Source of the DNA: Rhodoferax sp. BLA1
GTDB lineage: Bacteria; Pseudomonadota; Gammaproteobacteria; Burkholderiales; Burkholderiaceae_C
DNA: 64,000 bases
Direction: 5' to 3'
Assembly: GCF_013416775.1 (NCBI RefSeq)
Contig: NZ_SZVI01000009.1
Location: 1-64,000, forward strand
The notes below the pieces were generated by a model that saw only the letters and a list, made by a program, of their open reading frames with translations, searched no databases and was not told the DNA's origin. A program made the translations under genes and the position numbers. Positions 1 through 9,358 of the stretch are shown piece after piece. Within the stretch, counting starts at the first letter, position 1; every line of letters starts with the position of its first letter.

Positions 1-125
1 TGGCGGCCTCAGTCAAACCGGCTGCGAGCAAGCCTGGGGCACCCAAGCCCGCACTGAGCAACAACCCTGCACCAGCCAAGGCCAAGCTGGCGGCTGGGGT
101 GGAGTCGGATTGGGAGAGTTTTTAA
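1..125 (+). CDS. C-terminal end of a methyl-accepting chemotaxis protein (partial)
   Basis: The frame that opens at base 3 reads 40 residues and stops at 123-125. It is an Ala/Pro/Lys-rich linker ending in DWESF. In chemoreceptors such a flexible tail ends in an xWExF pentapeptide that tethers CheR and CheB (NWETF in E. coli Tar and Tsr). The complete chemoreceptor at 38122-39864 ends the same way, with an Ala/Pro-rich tail and EWETF. The signalling domain lies left of the window. The stop overlaps the convergent ridA stop by four bases. The call rests on the tail alone. Confidence 0.72.
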   Translation, partial: AASVKPAASKPGAPKPALSNNPAPAKAKLAAGVESDWESF

Positions 126-580
126 GCCAGTTCGGCGATCAATTCGATCTCGACACAGGCGCCCATCGGGATTTGCGCCACACCAAAGGCACTGCGTGCA
201 TGGGCCCCTTTTTCAGCCCCAAACACCTGGCCGATCAACTCGCTGGCACCGTTGGTCACCAGATGTTGTTCGGTGAAGTCGCCGGTGGAGTTGACCAGAG
301 ACATCAGTTTGACGATGCGTTTGATGCGGTTGAGGTCACCCACCGCCGCGTGCAAAGTGCCGAGCAGGTCGATGGCAATCGCGCGTGCTGCCAGCTTGCC
401 TTCTTCGGTGCTGATGTTTTTGCCTAATTGGCCGACCCAGGCTTTGCCGTCTTTCTTGGCAATGTGGCCACTCAGAAACACCAGGTTGCCACTCTGCACA
501 AACGGCACATAGGCTGCAGCGGGAATGGCCACAGGGGGCAGGGTGATGTTGAGTTCAGTCAGTTTGTCGTAAATGCTCAT
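122..580 (-). CDS. RidA family protein (YjgF/YER057c/UK114)
   Basis: 152 residues, the longer RidA subfamily. Canonical RidA hydrolyses reactive enamines and imines formed by PLP enzymes such as threonine dehydratase. The C-terminal motif ARSAFGVAQIPMGACVEIE carries Arg129, which aligns with the catalytic arginine of active RidA (Arg105 in E. coli), followed by the usual VEIE strand. The ATG at 580 begins MSIYDKLTELNI. It stands alone, convergent with the chemoreceptor end and followed upstream by a dispersed palindromic repeat. The exact substrate of this subfamily is not known to me. Confidence 0.88.
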   Translation of the reverse strand: MSIYDKLTELNITLPPVAIPAAAYVPFVQSGNLVFLSGHIAKKDGKAWVGQLGKNISTEEGKLAARAIAIDLLGTLHAAVGDLNRIKRIVKLMSLVNSTGDFTEQHLVTNGASELIGQVFGAEKGAHARSAFGVAQIPMGACVEIELIAELA

Positions 581-600
581 GGTGGTCCTGTATATAAGAA

Positions 601-650
601 ATAGGCTTCCAGCCCTTGATATATAAGGGCTGATAGCTATTAAAAATGAA
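601..650. repeat. Dispersed AGCCCTT/AAGGGCT palindrome, copy 1
   Basis: The palindromic core AGCCCTTGATATATAAGGGCT at 611-631 is followed by GATAGCTATTAAAAAT. The same layout (arms AGCCCTT and AAGGGCT, TAGCTAT box on one side, short T- or A-rich flank) recurs eight more times in this window. This copy lies between ridA and the hemerythrin gene. Confidence 0.8.
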
Positions 651-685
651 ATTCCGAGAAGGCTGATGGGCGCAGGTTACTGTAC

Positions 686-1192
686 TCATGCGTTGGCCAG
701 TTTAGCCTGCACTCCATCGTCCGGCGTGCAGTTGGTGCCGTGACAGCCTTCAATGGCGCTGGTGGGCAAGGCTTCGGTCAAGCGTACCTGGCCAGTGGTT
801 TCGTCGTAGCCGACATGTCGCAAGTGCTGTGCCAGCGCCGCGTCCATGCTGTTGGCGTGTTGCGAGAACCAGATGCTCAACTCGTCAGCCATCTGCCGCA
901 CCACGGCCAGCTCACCGGCGTCACCACGCTTTTTCCCATCACGTAGTACCCTGAGAACCATCTGGTGGTGGAGAGTGTGACAGTTGTTGGCGGAAAAACC
1001 TGTGTCTGTCATCCAGCGGTCTTCGCGTGCAAAGTGGCTCACGGTGTGTTCAACCAGGGCGTTCCAAAGCGCCATCAATTGCGCATCGTTTGCCTGCACA
1101 ACTTGCGCCAGCAAATCGATAAATTCCTCATGGGTCTGGTCCATTACCGGCACACCCATCTCAAAACTCTCCGACCACCGCAACTCTGCCAT
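686..1192 (-). CDS. Bacteriohemerythrin
   Basis: 168 residues from the ATG at 1192, chosen because AAAGGAA sits just upstream and the family starts with a W-x-ESF-like segment (here MAELRWSESF). Hemerythrin uses a four-helix bundle with a non-heme di-iron site that binds O2. The ligand set is visible: His21, His53 and Glu57 (in HFAREDRWM), His75 or His76 (HHQM), His112 and Asp117 (QHANSMD). An extra tail of about 40 residues follows. It is divergent from the oxygen-sensitive pyruvate:ferredoxin oxidoreductase operon, with an FNR box between them. O2 binding or scavenging near that enzyme is a plausible but inferred role. Confidence 0.88.
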   Translation of the reverse strand: MAELRWSESFEMGVPVMDQTHEEFIDLLAQVVQANDAQLMALWNALVEHTVSHFAREDRWMTDTGFSANNCHTLHHQMVLRVLRDGKKRGDAGELAVVRQMADELSIWFSQHANSMDAALAQHLRHVGYDETTGQVRLTEALPTSAIEGCHGTNCTPDDGVQAKLANA

Positions 1193-1306
1193 ACCGATTC
1201 CTTTTAAAACGAAGGTGCCAGCATAGGCAAAAACAGCTTTTCTGCATTGACCCAGGTCATGGCTCAGAGATGACATCAGACGCTGTCAGTCGTGTGTCAG
1301 TTGTCT

Positions 1307-1320
1307 TTGATGTGCATCAA
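1307..1320. promoter_or_regulatory. Perfect FNR/ANR box upstream of the POR operon
   Basis: TTGATGTGCATCAA matches the FNR consensus TTGAT-N4-ATCAA at all ten defined positions. It is centred at 1313.5. CTAAAT at 1342-1347 or TATATG at 1333-1338 could act as the -10; the first gives roughly the class II (-41.5) spacing. It lies 115 bp from the hemerythrin start and 88 bp from the porG start, so it could serve either direction. Confidence 0.85.
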
Positions 1321-1407
1321 TACTCTTTTTGCTATATGAACCTAAATTGCGTTTTGCAAAATAGCCAACCAGGTCTGGTGGCCATAAGCATATTTGAGGA
1401 GCAACTC

Positions 1408-1998
1408 ATGTTTCAGGTTCGTATCCATGGCCGTGGCGGCCAGGGGGTGGTCACCGGTGCCGAGATGTTGTCGATCGCAGCCTTTCTGGGCGGACGCCAT
1501 GCACAGGCTTTTCCCAGTTTTGGTTCGGAGCGTACCGGCGCTCCGGTGGTGGCGTTTTGCCGTATGGATGACAAAGAGATCCGCTTGCGTGAACCCATCA
1601 TGCAGCCCGATGCCATCATCATCCAGGACCCCACCTTGTTACACCAGGTGGATGTATTTGGTGGCCTCAAAAAAGACGGCTATATCCTGATCAACACCAC
1701 CCGCAGTTTTAACGAGATGGGGCTGGAGGAGTTCGCCAAGGGCTTTCGCCCGGAGCGCCTGCTGCTGGTGCCCGCGAGTGAGCTGGCGGTGAAACATGTG
1801 GGCCGTGCGCTGCCCAATGTGCCTTTGCTCGGGGCGTTTGCCGCCCTGTGTGGCCTGATCTCGCTCGATGCGGTGCTCAAGGCGATTGACCAGAAGTTTT
1901 CTGGCGCGGTGGCCAAGGGCAACCAGGCCGCTGCCAAAGAGGCGTTTGAGAGCGTGATGCTGCAGCAAAAACAAGTCGAGGAGACCCAACATGCTTGA
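1408..1998 (+). CDS. porG: 2-oxoacid:acceptor oxidoreductase gamma subunit
   Basis: 196 residues. It is the gamma subunit of a thiamine diphosphate enzyme that decarboxylates a 2-oxoacid to acyl-CoA, passing electrons to ferredoxin or a flavoprotein. The family opening RIHGRGGQGVVTGAEML is present, as is SFGSERTGAPV, which contributes to subunit contacts. The ATG at 1408 is chosen over upstream in-frame starts because GAGGAGCAACTC precedes it and because upstream codons cover the promoter region. The stop overlaps the alpha-subunit start by eight bases, indicating translational coupling. Confidence 0.88.
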   Translation: MFQVRIHGRGGQGVVTGAEMLSIAAFLGGRHAQAFPSFGSERTGAPVVAFCRMDDKEIRLREPIMQPDAIIIQDPTLLHQVDVFGGLKKDGYILINTTRSFNEMGLEEFAKGFRPERLLLVPASELAVKHVGRALPNVPLLGAFAALCGLISLDAVLKAIDQKFSGAVAKGNQAAAKEAFESVMLQQKQVEETQHA

Positions 1999-3244
1999 AC
2001 AATGTGAAGGCTCCCATGCCGTGGCGCAGGCGGTGGCATTAAGCCGCCCCGAGGTGATCTGTGCCTACCCGATTTCCCCGCAAACCCACATCGTCGAAGG
2101 TTTGGGTGAGCTGGTGAAATCGGGCGAACTCCAGGGCTGTGAATTCATCAACGTCGAGTCCGAATTTGCTGCACTCAGTGTGGCAATTGGCTCCTCGGCT
2201 GCCGGGGCGCGCTCCTACACCGCGACCGCCAGCCAGGGTTTGTTGTTCATGGCCGAGGCGGTCTACAACGCCTCGGGCCTGGGCCTGCCGATTGTGATGA
2301 CGGTGGCCAACCGTGCCATCGGCGCCCCGATCAACATCTGGAACGACCACACCGACAGCATGAGCATGCGTGATGCGGGCTGGTTGCAGCTGTTTGCTGA
2401 GACCAACCAGGAAGCGCTGGACCTGCACATCCAGGCCTTTCGTATTGCTGAGGAACTCTCTTTGCCGGTGATGGTGTGTATGGATGGGTTTATCCTGACC
2501 CACGCTTATGAGCGGGTCGACATGCCGGACCAGGCGCAGGTGGACAAATTTTTGCCACCCTACGAGCCGCGTCAGGTGCTGGACCCCAGCGACCCGGTCA
2601 CGATTGGCGCCATGGTCGGGCCCGAGGCGTTCACCGAGGTGCGCTACCTTGCCCATGCCAAACAGATGCAAGCCCTTGATCTGATTCCGCAGGTTGCTAC
2701 AGAATTCAAAGCAATCTTTGGCCGTGACTCAGGTGGTTTGATCAAGACTTACCAGACCGAAGACGCCGACACCATCGTGATTGCCCTGGGTTCGGTGCTG
2801 GGCACCATCAAGGACACGGTTGACGATTTACGTGCCCAGGGGCACAAGGTGGGTGTGCTGGGCATCACCTCGTACCGGCCGTTCCCGATTTCTGCCATCC
2901 GTGATGCCACGGTGCGGGCCGAACGCATTGTGGTGATCGAGAAGTGTTTTGCCGTGGGTGTGGGTGGCATTGTGTCGCGCGATGTGCGCAGCGCGGTGCG
3001 CAACCGCCCGCAACCGGTCTACACCGTTGTGGCTGGGTTGGGTGGGCGCGCCATCACCAAGGATTCGGTGAACAAGTTGCTGCTGCAGGCCATGTCGGAC
3101 AAGCTTGACCTGCTCACTTTTCTGGATCTGGACTGGGCGGTGGTCAACCGCGTGCTGGACCGCGAAAAAGCCCACCGCCGCTCCGGCCCGGTGGCCGAGG
3201 GTGTGCTGCGTGACCTGGGCACGGTCCACACCCGTCTGTCCTGA
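1991..3244 (+). CDS. porA: Pyruvate:acceptor oxidoreductase alpha subunit
   Basis: 417 residues, the usual length for a separate alpha chain. It carries the pyrimidine-binding and transketolase C-terminal-like domains. Family segments seen are AYPISPQTHIVEGLGEL, ESEFAALS, the TATASQGLLFM region, and INIWNDHTDSMSMRDAGW. Substrate is best judged as pyruvate, because alpha and beta resemble pyruvate synthase rather than the 2-oxoglutarate or indolepyruvate branches; this is inference. It overlaps porG and is followed 21 bp later by porB. Confidence 0.87.
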   Translation: MLEQCEGSHAVAQAVALSRPEVICAYPISPQTHIVEGLGELVKSGELQGCEFINVESEFAALSVAIGSSAAGARSYTATASQGLLFMAEAVYNASGLGLPIVMTVANRAIGAPINIWNDHTDSMSMRDAGWLQLFAETNQEALDLHIQAFRIAEELSLPVMVCMDGFILTHAYERVDMPDQAQVDKFLPPYEPRQVLDPSDPVTIGAMVGPEAFTEVRYLAHAKQMQALDLIPQVATEFKAIFGRDSGGLIKTYQTEDADTIVIALGSVLGTIKDTVDDLRAQGHKVGVLGITSYRPFPISAIRDATVRAERIVVIEKCFAVGVGGIVSRDVRSAVRNRPQPVYTVVAGLGGRAITKDSVNKLLLQAMSDKLDLLTFLDLDWAVVNRVLDREKAHRRSGPVAEGVLRDLGTVHTRLS

Positions 3245-3265
3245 AACCTCCAAGAAGGCAAGATC

Positions 3266-4270
3266 ATGGAACAAACACAGGTCAAGTTCTACCAGACCGG
3301 CACATTCACCGTGGGCAACCGGCTGCTGTCGGCTGAGCAGCGCAGTGTGCAGGCCAATGTGCAGCGCAGCAATTCGCTCAACTCGGGCCACCGTGCCTGT
3401 CAGGGCTGTGGTGAGGCGCTGGGCGCCCGCTACGCCATCGACGCCGCCATGGCAGCCACCAAGGGCCAGCTGATTGCGGCCAACGCCACTGGCTGCCTGG
3501 AGGTGTTTTCCACCCCGTACCCGGAAACCTCCTGGCAAATACCCTGGATCCACTCGCTGTTTGGCAATGCCGCAGCAGTGGCCACCGGCATTGCCGCTGC
3601 GATGAAAGCCAAAGGCCGCAGCGATGTGCGGGTGGTGGCACAGGGCGGCGACGGCGGCACCACCGACATCGGTTTTGGCTGCCTGTCAGGCATGTTTGAG
3701 CGCAACGACGATGTGCTCTACATCTGTTACGACAACGAGGCCTACATGAACACCGGGGTGCAGCGTAGCAGCGCCACACCACCGGCGGCGCGCACGGCCA
3801 CCACCATGGCGCTTGGGGAACATCCCGGCAACGATTTTGGGCAGGGTAAAAACGTGCCGCAGATTGCCATGGCACATGAGATTCCCTATGTCGCCACCGC
3901 CACCGTGGCGGATCTGCATGACCTGGAATACAAGGTCACCAAGGCGATGTCGATCCATGGTGCGCGGTACATCCACATTTTTGTGCCCTGTCCGCTGGGC
4001 TGGGGGGCGGCCTCACACGACACCATCAAACTCGCCCGGCTGGCGGTAGAGAGTGGTGTGTTCCCGGTGTTTGAGGCCGAACGTGGTGAAGTCACCGGAG
4101 TGGCCAAGATCCGCCGCCAGGTGCCGGTTGAAGACTATCTGCGACCCCAAAAACGGTTTGCCCATCTGTTTGGCAAACAACCCGATGTGGCCACGCTGGC
4201 CCGCCTGCAGGCGCGGGCCGACCGCAATATCCGCCGTTTTGGCCTGCTGGAAACAAATGAGGTGAGGTAA
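3266..4270 (+). CDS. porB: Pyruvate:acceptor oxidoreductase beta subunit (TPP-binding)
   Basis: 334 residues. It binds thiamine diphosphate and one [4Fe-4S] cluster. Cys45 and Cys48 (ACQGCGEAL), Cys77 (NATGCLEVF) and a late Cys in VPCPLGWG fit the four cluster ligands of separate beta chains. The TPP motif runs from GDGGTTDIG to YDNEAYMNTG. NTGVQRSSATP is typical of pyruvate-type beta subunits. AAGAAGGCAAG precedes the ATG at 3266. porA lies just upstream and the electron-acceptor subunit starts 4 bp after the stop codon. Confidence 0.9.
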   Translation: MEQTQVKFYQTGTFTVGNRLLSAEQRSVQANVQRSNSLNSGHRACQGCGEALGARYAIDAAMAATKGQLIAANATGCLEVFSTPYPETSWQIPWIHSLFGNAAAVATGIAAAMKAKGRSDVRVVAQGGDGGTTDIGFGCLSGMFERNDDVLYICYDNEAYMNTGVQRSSATPPAARTATTMALGEHPGNDFGQGKNVPQIAMAHEIPYVATATVADLHDLEYKVTKAMSIHGARYIHIFVPCPLGWGAASHDTIKLARLAVESGVFPVFEAERGEVTGVAKIRRQVPVEDYLRPQKRFAHLFGKQPDVATLARLQARADRNIRRFGLLETNEVR

Positions 4271-4273
4271 ATC

Positions 4274-5899
4274 ATGCAAAAACCTTTTGCCATCACATTG
4301 GATGTCGGCAGTTCACTGGCCAACCACACGGGTTCGTGGCGCACCTCGCGCCCGGTTTATCTGAGTCGCATCCCCCCTTGCAACCACGAGTGCCCGGCGG
4401 GTGAAAACATCCAGGCCTGGCTGTTCCACGCCGAGTCGGGCAACTACGAGGCGGCCTGGCGCACCCTGGTGGAAGACAACCCGTTTCCGGCCATCATGGG
4501 CCGGGTCTGTTACCACACCTGCGAGGGGGCCTGCAACCGTGGCCAGCTTGACGCGGCCGTGGGCATCAACTCGGTTGAGCATTTCCTGGGTGACCAAGCG
4601 ATTGCCCAGGGCTGGAAATTTGCTCCCCCTGCAGCGGCCAGTGGCAAAAAAGTGCTGGTGGTGGGCGCCGGGCCGTCGGGCCTGTCTGCTGCCTACCATC
4701 TGGCGTGCCTAGGCCATGCGGTAACGGTGTTTGAGGCCGGCCCCTTGCCGGGCGGCATGATGCGTTTTGGTATTCCGCAGTACCGTCTGCCACGTCAGGT
4801 GCTCGACGACGAAGTCCAGCGGGTGGTGGATCTGGGTGTGAGCATCCAGTACAACACCAAGGTCACCGACGTGTTGCAGGCCAAGCAGGATGGCGGTTTT
4901 GACGCGGTGTTTCTGGCGGTAGGCGCCCATATCGCCAAACGTGCCTACATCCCGGCCGGGGACTCGGCCCATGTGCTCGACGCGGTGTCAGTGCTGCGCT
5001 CGATGGAAGGTGAAGACAAACCGCTGCTGGGCCGCAAAGTGGTGATCTACGGCGGTGGCAACACCGCCATCGACGTGGCACGCACCGCCAAACGGCTGGG
5101 TGCTACCGAGTCCATCATCGTTTACCGCCGCAACCGCGAAAAAATGCCCGCGCATGATTTTGAGGTCGAGGAAGCGCTGCAGGAAGGGGTGTTGATCAAG
5201 TGGTTGTCGACCATCAAACAGGCTGGGGATGCCTCCATCACCGTTGAAAAAATGGTGCTCGACGACAAAGGTTTTCCGCAACCCACGGGTGAATTTGAAA
5301 CCCTGGAGGCCGACTCGGTGGTGCTGGCGCTGGGCCAGGACGTGGATCTGTCGCTGATCGAGAAAGTGCCAGGTCTGGTGGTGCAAGACGGTGTGGTGCA
5401 GGTCAATACCCAGATGATGACCGGTCACGCCGGTATTTTTGCAGGGGGCGACATGGTGCCCGCTGAGCGCAACGTCACGGTGGCCATTGGCCACGGCAAG
5501 AAGGCGGCGCGCAACATCGATGCTTGGCTCAAGGGTGAGGTCTATGTGGCACCGCCTAAACACAGCGTGGCCACCTATGACAAGCTCAACACCTGGTACT
5601 ACAGCGACGCCCCCAAGACGGTGCGCCCGGTGCTCGACATCATCCGCCGCCAGTCCACCTTTGAGGAAGTGCAGGGGGGCCTGGATGAAACCAATGCCTT
5701 GTTTGAGGCCCGGCGCTGCCTGTCCTGTGGCAACTGTTTTGAGTGTGACAACTGTTACGGTGTCTGTCCCGACAACGCGGTGATCAAGCTCGGTCCCGGC
5801 AACGGGTTTGAGTTCAATTACGACTACTGCAAGGGCTGCGGCATTTGTGTGTCAGAGTGCCCCTGTGGCGCTATCAAAATGGTGCCTGAAGAGGTCTGA
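4274..5899 (+). CDS. GltD-like FAD/NAD(P) oxidoreductase fused to a 2[4Fe-4S] ferredoxin domain
   Basis: 541 residues with three parts. The N-terminus (about 35-110) has Cys-rich segments CNHECPAGENIQ and CYHTCEGACNRG like glutamate synthase small subunit. Two dinucleotide folds follow: GAGPSGLSAAYHLA for FAD and GGGNTAIDVA for NAD(P). The last 70 residues hold CLSCGNC..CDNCYGVCP and CKGCGICVSECPCGAI, ligands for two [4Fe-4S] clusters. It thus combines what are separate PadH-like and delta subunits in phenylglyoxylate:NAD+ oxidoreductase of Azoarcus/Aromatoleum. Inferred role: moving electrons from pyruvate to NAD(P). It is the fourth gene of the operon, starting just after porB. Confidence 0.87.
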   Translation: MQKPFAITLDVGSSLANHTGSWRTSRPVYLSRIPPCNHECPAGENIQAWLFHAESGNYEAAWRTLVEDNPFPAIMGRVCYHTCEGACNRGQLDAAVGINSVEHFLGDQAIAQGWKFAPPAAASGKKVLVVGAGPSGLSAAYHLACLGHAVTVFEAGPLPGGMMRFGIPQYRLPRQVLDDEVQRVVDLGVSIQYNTKVTDVLQAKQDGGFDAVFLAVGAHIAKRAYIPAGDSAHVLDAVSVLRSMEGEDKPLLGRKVVIYGGGNTAIDVARTAKRLGATESIIVYRRNREKMPAHDFEVEEALQEGVLIKWLSTIKQAGDASITVEKMVLDDKGFPQPTGEFETLEADSVVLALGQDVDLSLIEKVPGLVVQDGVVQVNTQMMTGHAGIFAGGDMVPAERNVTVAIGHGKKAARNIDAWLKGEVYVAPPKHSVATYDKLNTWYYSDAPKTVRPVLDIIRRQSTFEEVQGGLDETNALFEARRCLSCGNCFECDNCYGVCPDNAVIKLGPGNGFEFNYDYCKGCGICVSECPCGAIKMVPEEV

Positions 5900-5943
5900 A
5901 TTGGCGCACAATGACATGAGAAGATTTTGAGAAGGAGTTCATC

Positions 5944-6381
5944 ATGTTCAAGCATATTCTGGTTCCCGTTGATGGTTCACGTACCTCCCAAGTGGCGGTT
6001 GGCAAGGCCACCGAATTGGCCAAGGCCTTTGACAGCACCGTGACGGTCATTTACGTCATTGACCCGTACCCGTTCACCGGGGTCGGTACCGACTTTGCCT
6101 ACGGACAGTCCGAGTATCTGAGTGCCGCCACCGCCGAGGCCAATGCCGCGGTGCATGCGGCCAAGGAAAGTCTGGCTGCATCCGGTGTGAAGGTGGACAC
6201 CTCGGTCATCGAGGCCCACACCGCTTGGCGTGGCATTGTGGAGGCTGGCGAGTCGCTAAAAGCTGACCTGATCGTGATGGGTTCACATGGCCGCAGCGGG
6301 TTCGAGAAGCTGGTGCTCGGTAGCGTGGCCCAGGCTGTTCTGTCACACACCAAACTGCCGGTGCTGGTGACGCGCGACTAA
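5944..6381 (+). CDS. Universal stress protein (UspA family)
   Basis: 145 residues, a single Usp domain. It starts FKHILVPVDGS and ends with the ATP-binding signature GSHGRSGFEKLVLGSVA, which fits G-2x-G-9x-G(S/T), then HTKLPVLVTRD. GAGAAGGAGTTCATC precedes the ATG at 5944. It sits 44 bp after the POR operon and before a strong terminator, so it probably belongs to the same FNR-controlled transcript. Anaerobic Usp genes under FNR/ANR control are known in other proteobacteria. The molecular role is not defined. Confidence 0.9.
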   Translation: MFKHILVPVDGSRTSQVAVGKATELAKAFDSTVTVIYVIDPYPFTGVGTDFAYGQSEYLSAATAEANAAVHAAKESLAASGVKVDTSVIEAHTAWRGIVEAGESLKADLIVMGSHGRSGFEKLVLGSVAQAVLSHTKLPVLVTRD

Positions 6382-6386
6382 AAAAA

Positions 6387-6442
6387 ACAGCCCCGAGCGG
6401 GGCTGTCGTGTTGCAAACAAAGGGCCTCAAAGGCCCTTTGTT
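6387..6442. terminator. Double-hairpin bidirectional terminator
   Basis: Hairpin 1 pairs ACAGCCCC (6387-6394) with GGGGCTGT (6399-6406). Hairpin 2 pairs AACAAAGGGCCT (6416-6427) with AGGCCCTTTGTT (6431-6442). A T-run follows on the plus strand, and a T7 run (complement of 6381-6387) follows on the minus strand. It closes the POR-usp operon and the convergent nrdJ gene. Confidence 0.85.
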
Positions 6443-6451
6443 GTTTTCAGC

Positions 6452-9358
6452 TTAACCGCACTGACCCACGTAGCCGCAAGCGGTACAGAAGTCACAGCCA
6501 TCTTTGTGGATGACGGTGGGGTTGCCACATTCGGGGCAGGGTTTGCCGGCCATGGTGTGGCTGGCTTCCTTGGTCTCGGGTGTGTCGAGCACACCCATGT
6601 CGCGCAGCGGGAAACCTTCCTCGTTGAGGATACCCAGCATCGCATAACGGTGAATGATCAGGCGCGCGATGTACGCCACCGTGGATGGCCACACCTGCTG
6701 GCGGCGCTCGTTGTTGGGCAGGCCCGGCACAAAAGCCATGAAGTGGCCCAGTGGCTCAGCGTAGTTCAACAACTTGCGCAGCTTCATGCCGATCCAGGCT
6801 GGATCAATCACCCGCATGTCCAGCGACAGCAGGCGTGCCAGACCGTCCATGGCCTTGGGGTAGTTGCCGCTGAAACCCACGGCACAAGGGCGTGTTACCA
6901 CACCACCGTCATGGCTGGGCAGGTTCACTTCCTTGAGGGTCACAGTGAAGGACTCGCTGGTGGCCGGGTTGTCCACGTCCACCGACCAGGCCAGGGTGCC
7001 GGATGTACCGGTCTGGGGCTCACCACGGCTGAACATCGCATCAATCACCGGTGTGTAGGCGGGTTTGGCTTCACTGGTGCGCAACTTGGCGTTGGCCGCG
7101 AGTTGCTCACAGCGCCAGCGGATCACCGCAGCGGTGGCAGCCACCACACCCGGGAACATGCGTTTTTCGCCATGCGGCGGGAAAGGCATGTCAAAGGCGT
7201 GTTCTTCACTCACCGTGGCCAGCGCATCAAGCTTGAGTTGCAACCAGGCCGGGTCGTTGGCGCGCAGGTCCATCGACAGGGTTTTGGCCAAGGCACCCAG
7301 GCCACGGGGTTGGTCAGAGCCATTCACCCAGACCTCAAACGGCTGAGGTGCGCCACCTTCTTCGGGCGAGAGTTCACCAATGAACAAGGCAAAGTCACCA
7401 AACGGGTGGTGCACCATGAAGGTCCAGGCCGAATTGCCACCCGGCAGTTGTGGGCGACCGGGCCAGCGCAGGCTGGAGAGCACCGGCGCGGGCAGGCGGT
7501 CCAGCGCCAGACGGTGGTTGGCGCTGTCGATCTGTAGCGGCTTGGTCACGGCGGGCGCGCTGGGGGTGACACTCAGTACCGAGCCCAGCACACTGTTGGG
7601 CCGGTAGGTGGCCAGACCTTTGAGGCCCGATTTCCAGGCTGCGGTGTACAGGTCCTGGAAGTCTTCATAAGGGTAGTCAGCGGGCACGTTGACGGTTTTG
7701 GAGATCGCGGTGTCGATGTACGGTGCCACCGCAGCCACCATTTCCTCGTGGGCTTGGGCGCTCATTTCCAGCGCGGTGACGAAGGCCGGGGTCAATGGTG
7801 TGTCCTCACCCTTGAGGTGGCGGAACAGGCGCCAGGCGTGGTCTTCCACCGCGTATTCCTTGAAGCTGCCGTCGGGCATGCGTTTTTTGCGGGTGTAGGT
7901 CCAGCTGAAGGCTGGCTCGATGCCATTGCTGGCGTTGTCGGCAAAGGCCAGGCTGATGGTGCCGGTGGGGGCAATCGACAGCAGGTGCGAGTTGCGCAGG
8001 CCGGTCTTACGGATGCGCTCTTTCAGGCTGTTAGGCAGACGTGAGGCAAAGGTCTGGCCGCTCAGGAACAGGTCAGCGTTGAACAGCGGGAAGGCGCCGC
8101 GCTCTTGTGCCAGATCGGCCGAGGCGTCATAAGCGGTGTCGCGCATCAGGATCGAGATACGTTGTGCCATGTCGCGCGCCTGCTGGGTGTCGTAGCGCAG
8201 GTTCAACATCACCAGGGTGTCGCCCAGACCGGTGAAACCCAGGCCCACGCGGCGTTTGCTGGCGGCTTCCTGTTGTTGCTGGGGCAGGGGCCAGACGGTG
8301 GCCTCCAACACGTTGTCGAGCATACGCACGGCCACGCGGGCCACGGCCGCAAAACCGGCTTCATCAAAGCTGGCCTTGCCGGTGAACGGTTTGCGCACAA
8401 AGCGGGTCAGGTCGATGGAGCCCAGGCAGCAGCAGCCATACGGTGGCAGCGGTTGTTCGGCACAGGGGTTGGTACTGGCGATGGTTTCGCAATACGACAG
8501 GTTGTTGTCGCGGTTGATCTGGTCCAGAAACAACACACCTGGCTCGGCGTGGTCGTAGGTGGAGCGCATGATCTGGTCCCACAGGGTGCGGGCTTTGAGT
8601 TTGCGGTAGACCCAGATGCCAGTGTCCTTGTTCTGGTAGGCGCCAGCTTCTTTTTGGGGCACGCCCGGTTCGGCACGGTGCACCAGTGTGAAGTCGCCAT
8701 CGGCTTGCACGGCCTTCATGAATTCGTCGGTGACACCGACCGAGATGTTGAAGTTTTTCAAGTCGCCCTTGTCTTTGGCGTGGATGAATTCTTCGATGTC
8801 CGGGTGGTCACAGCGCAGCACACCCATCTGGGCGCCACGGCGTGCACCGGCAGATTCAACCGTTTCGCACGAGCGGTCAAACACCCGCATATAACTCACC
8901 GGGCCGGAGGCGCTGCTTTGGGTGCTGCCCACCCAGGCGCCACGCGGGCGGATGCGCGAGAAGTCATAACCCACACCACCACCACGGCGCATGGTCTCGG
9001 CGGCTTCGGTCAACGCGGTGTAGATGCCGGGATGGCCATCTTCCACATGGGCGATCGAGTCACCCACGGGTTGTACAAAACAATTGATCAGCGTGGCCGA
9101 CAAGGTGGTGCCAGCGGCCGACTGGATGCGGCCTGCGGGCAGGAAACCGGCTTGTAAGGCCTCCAGAAACTTGCCTTCCCACTGCTTTTGCTGCTCAGGC
9201 AACTCCACACTGGCCAGTGCTCGCGCCACCCGCAGGTTGACGTCGGCAATGCTGCGCTCCTCACCTTTGCTGTATTTCTCAATCAGCACTTCTTCGCTGA
9301 TGGGTTGGGGTGGGAGTGACAGGGCGGTGTGAGCTTGCTCTGGGGTGTGCAGTGCCAT
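6452..9358 (-). CDS. nrdJ: Adenosylcobalamin-dependent ribonucleoside-diphosphate reductase (class II)
   Basis: 968 residues. It makes deoxyribonucleotides with a B12-derived radical and works with or without oxygen. Visible: the active-site region [18 protein letters not shown], the late barrel strand [13 protein letters not shown], two TSCPD-like repeats in the C-terminal third, and a terminal zinc-ribbon-like module [21 protein letters not shown]. The ATG at 9358 begins [15 protein letters not shown]. Its promoter region carries two NrdR boxes. A B12-dependent enzyme suits a facultative anaerobe that switches between O2 and nitrate. Confidence 0.95.
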   Translation of the reverse strand: MALHTPEQAHTALSLPPQPISEEVLIEKYSKGEERSIADVNLRVARALASVELPEQQKQWEGKFLEALQAGFLPAGRIQSAAGTTLSATLINCFVQPVGDSIAHVEDGHPGIYTALTEAAETMRRGGGVGYDFSRIRPRGAWVGSTQSSASGPVSYMRVFDRSCETVESAGARRGAQMGVLRCDHPDIEEFIHAKDKGDLKNFNISVGVTDEFMKAVQADGDFTLVHRAEPGVPQKEAGAYQNKDTGIWVYRKLKARTLWDQIMRSTYDHAEPGVLFLDQINRDNNLSYCETIASTNPCAEQPLPPYGCCCLGSIDLTRFVRKPFTGKASFDEAGFAAVARVAVRMLDNVLEATVWPLPQQQQEAASKRRVGLGFTGLGDTLVMLNLRYDTQQARDMAQRISILMRDTAYDASADLAQERGAFPLFNADLFLSGQTFASRLPNSLKERIRKTGLRNSHLLSIAPTGTISLAFADNASNGIEPAFSWTYTRKKRMPDGSFKEYAVEDHAWRLFRHLKGEDTPLTPAFVTALEMSAQAHEEMVAAVAPYIDTAISKTVNVPADYPYEDFQDLYTAAWKSGLKGLATYRPNSVLGSVLSVTPSAPAVTKPLQIDSANHRLALDRLPAPVLSSLRWPGRPQLPGGNSAWTFMVHHPFGDFALFIGELSPEEGGAPQPFEVWVNGSDQPRGLGALAKTLSMDLRANDPAWLQLKLDALATVSEEHAFDMPFPPHGEKRMFPGVVAATAAVIRWRCEQLAANAKLRTSEAKPAYTPVIDAMFSRGEPQTGTSGTLAWSVDVDNPATSESFTVTLKEVNLPSHDGGVVTRPCAVGFSGNYPKAMDGLARLLSLDMRVIDPAWIGMKLRKLLNYAEPLGHFMAFVPGLPNNERRQQVWPSTVAYIARLIIHRYAMLGILNEEGFPLRDMGVLDTPETKEASHTMAGKPCPECGNPTVIHKDGCDFCTACGYVGQCG

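Noticed and set aside
1270..1407. N-terminal extension of the POR gamma subunit
   Set aside because: The frame is open, but these codons cover the FNR box and promoter, and the ribosome site and family start point to 1408.
8105..9157. 350-codon plus-strand open frame inside nrdJ
   Set aside because: It lies wholly within nrdJ, which has clear family motifs. Its predicted protein is His/Gly-rich and has no recognisable domain, as expected for an opposite-strand shadow in GC-rich DNA.
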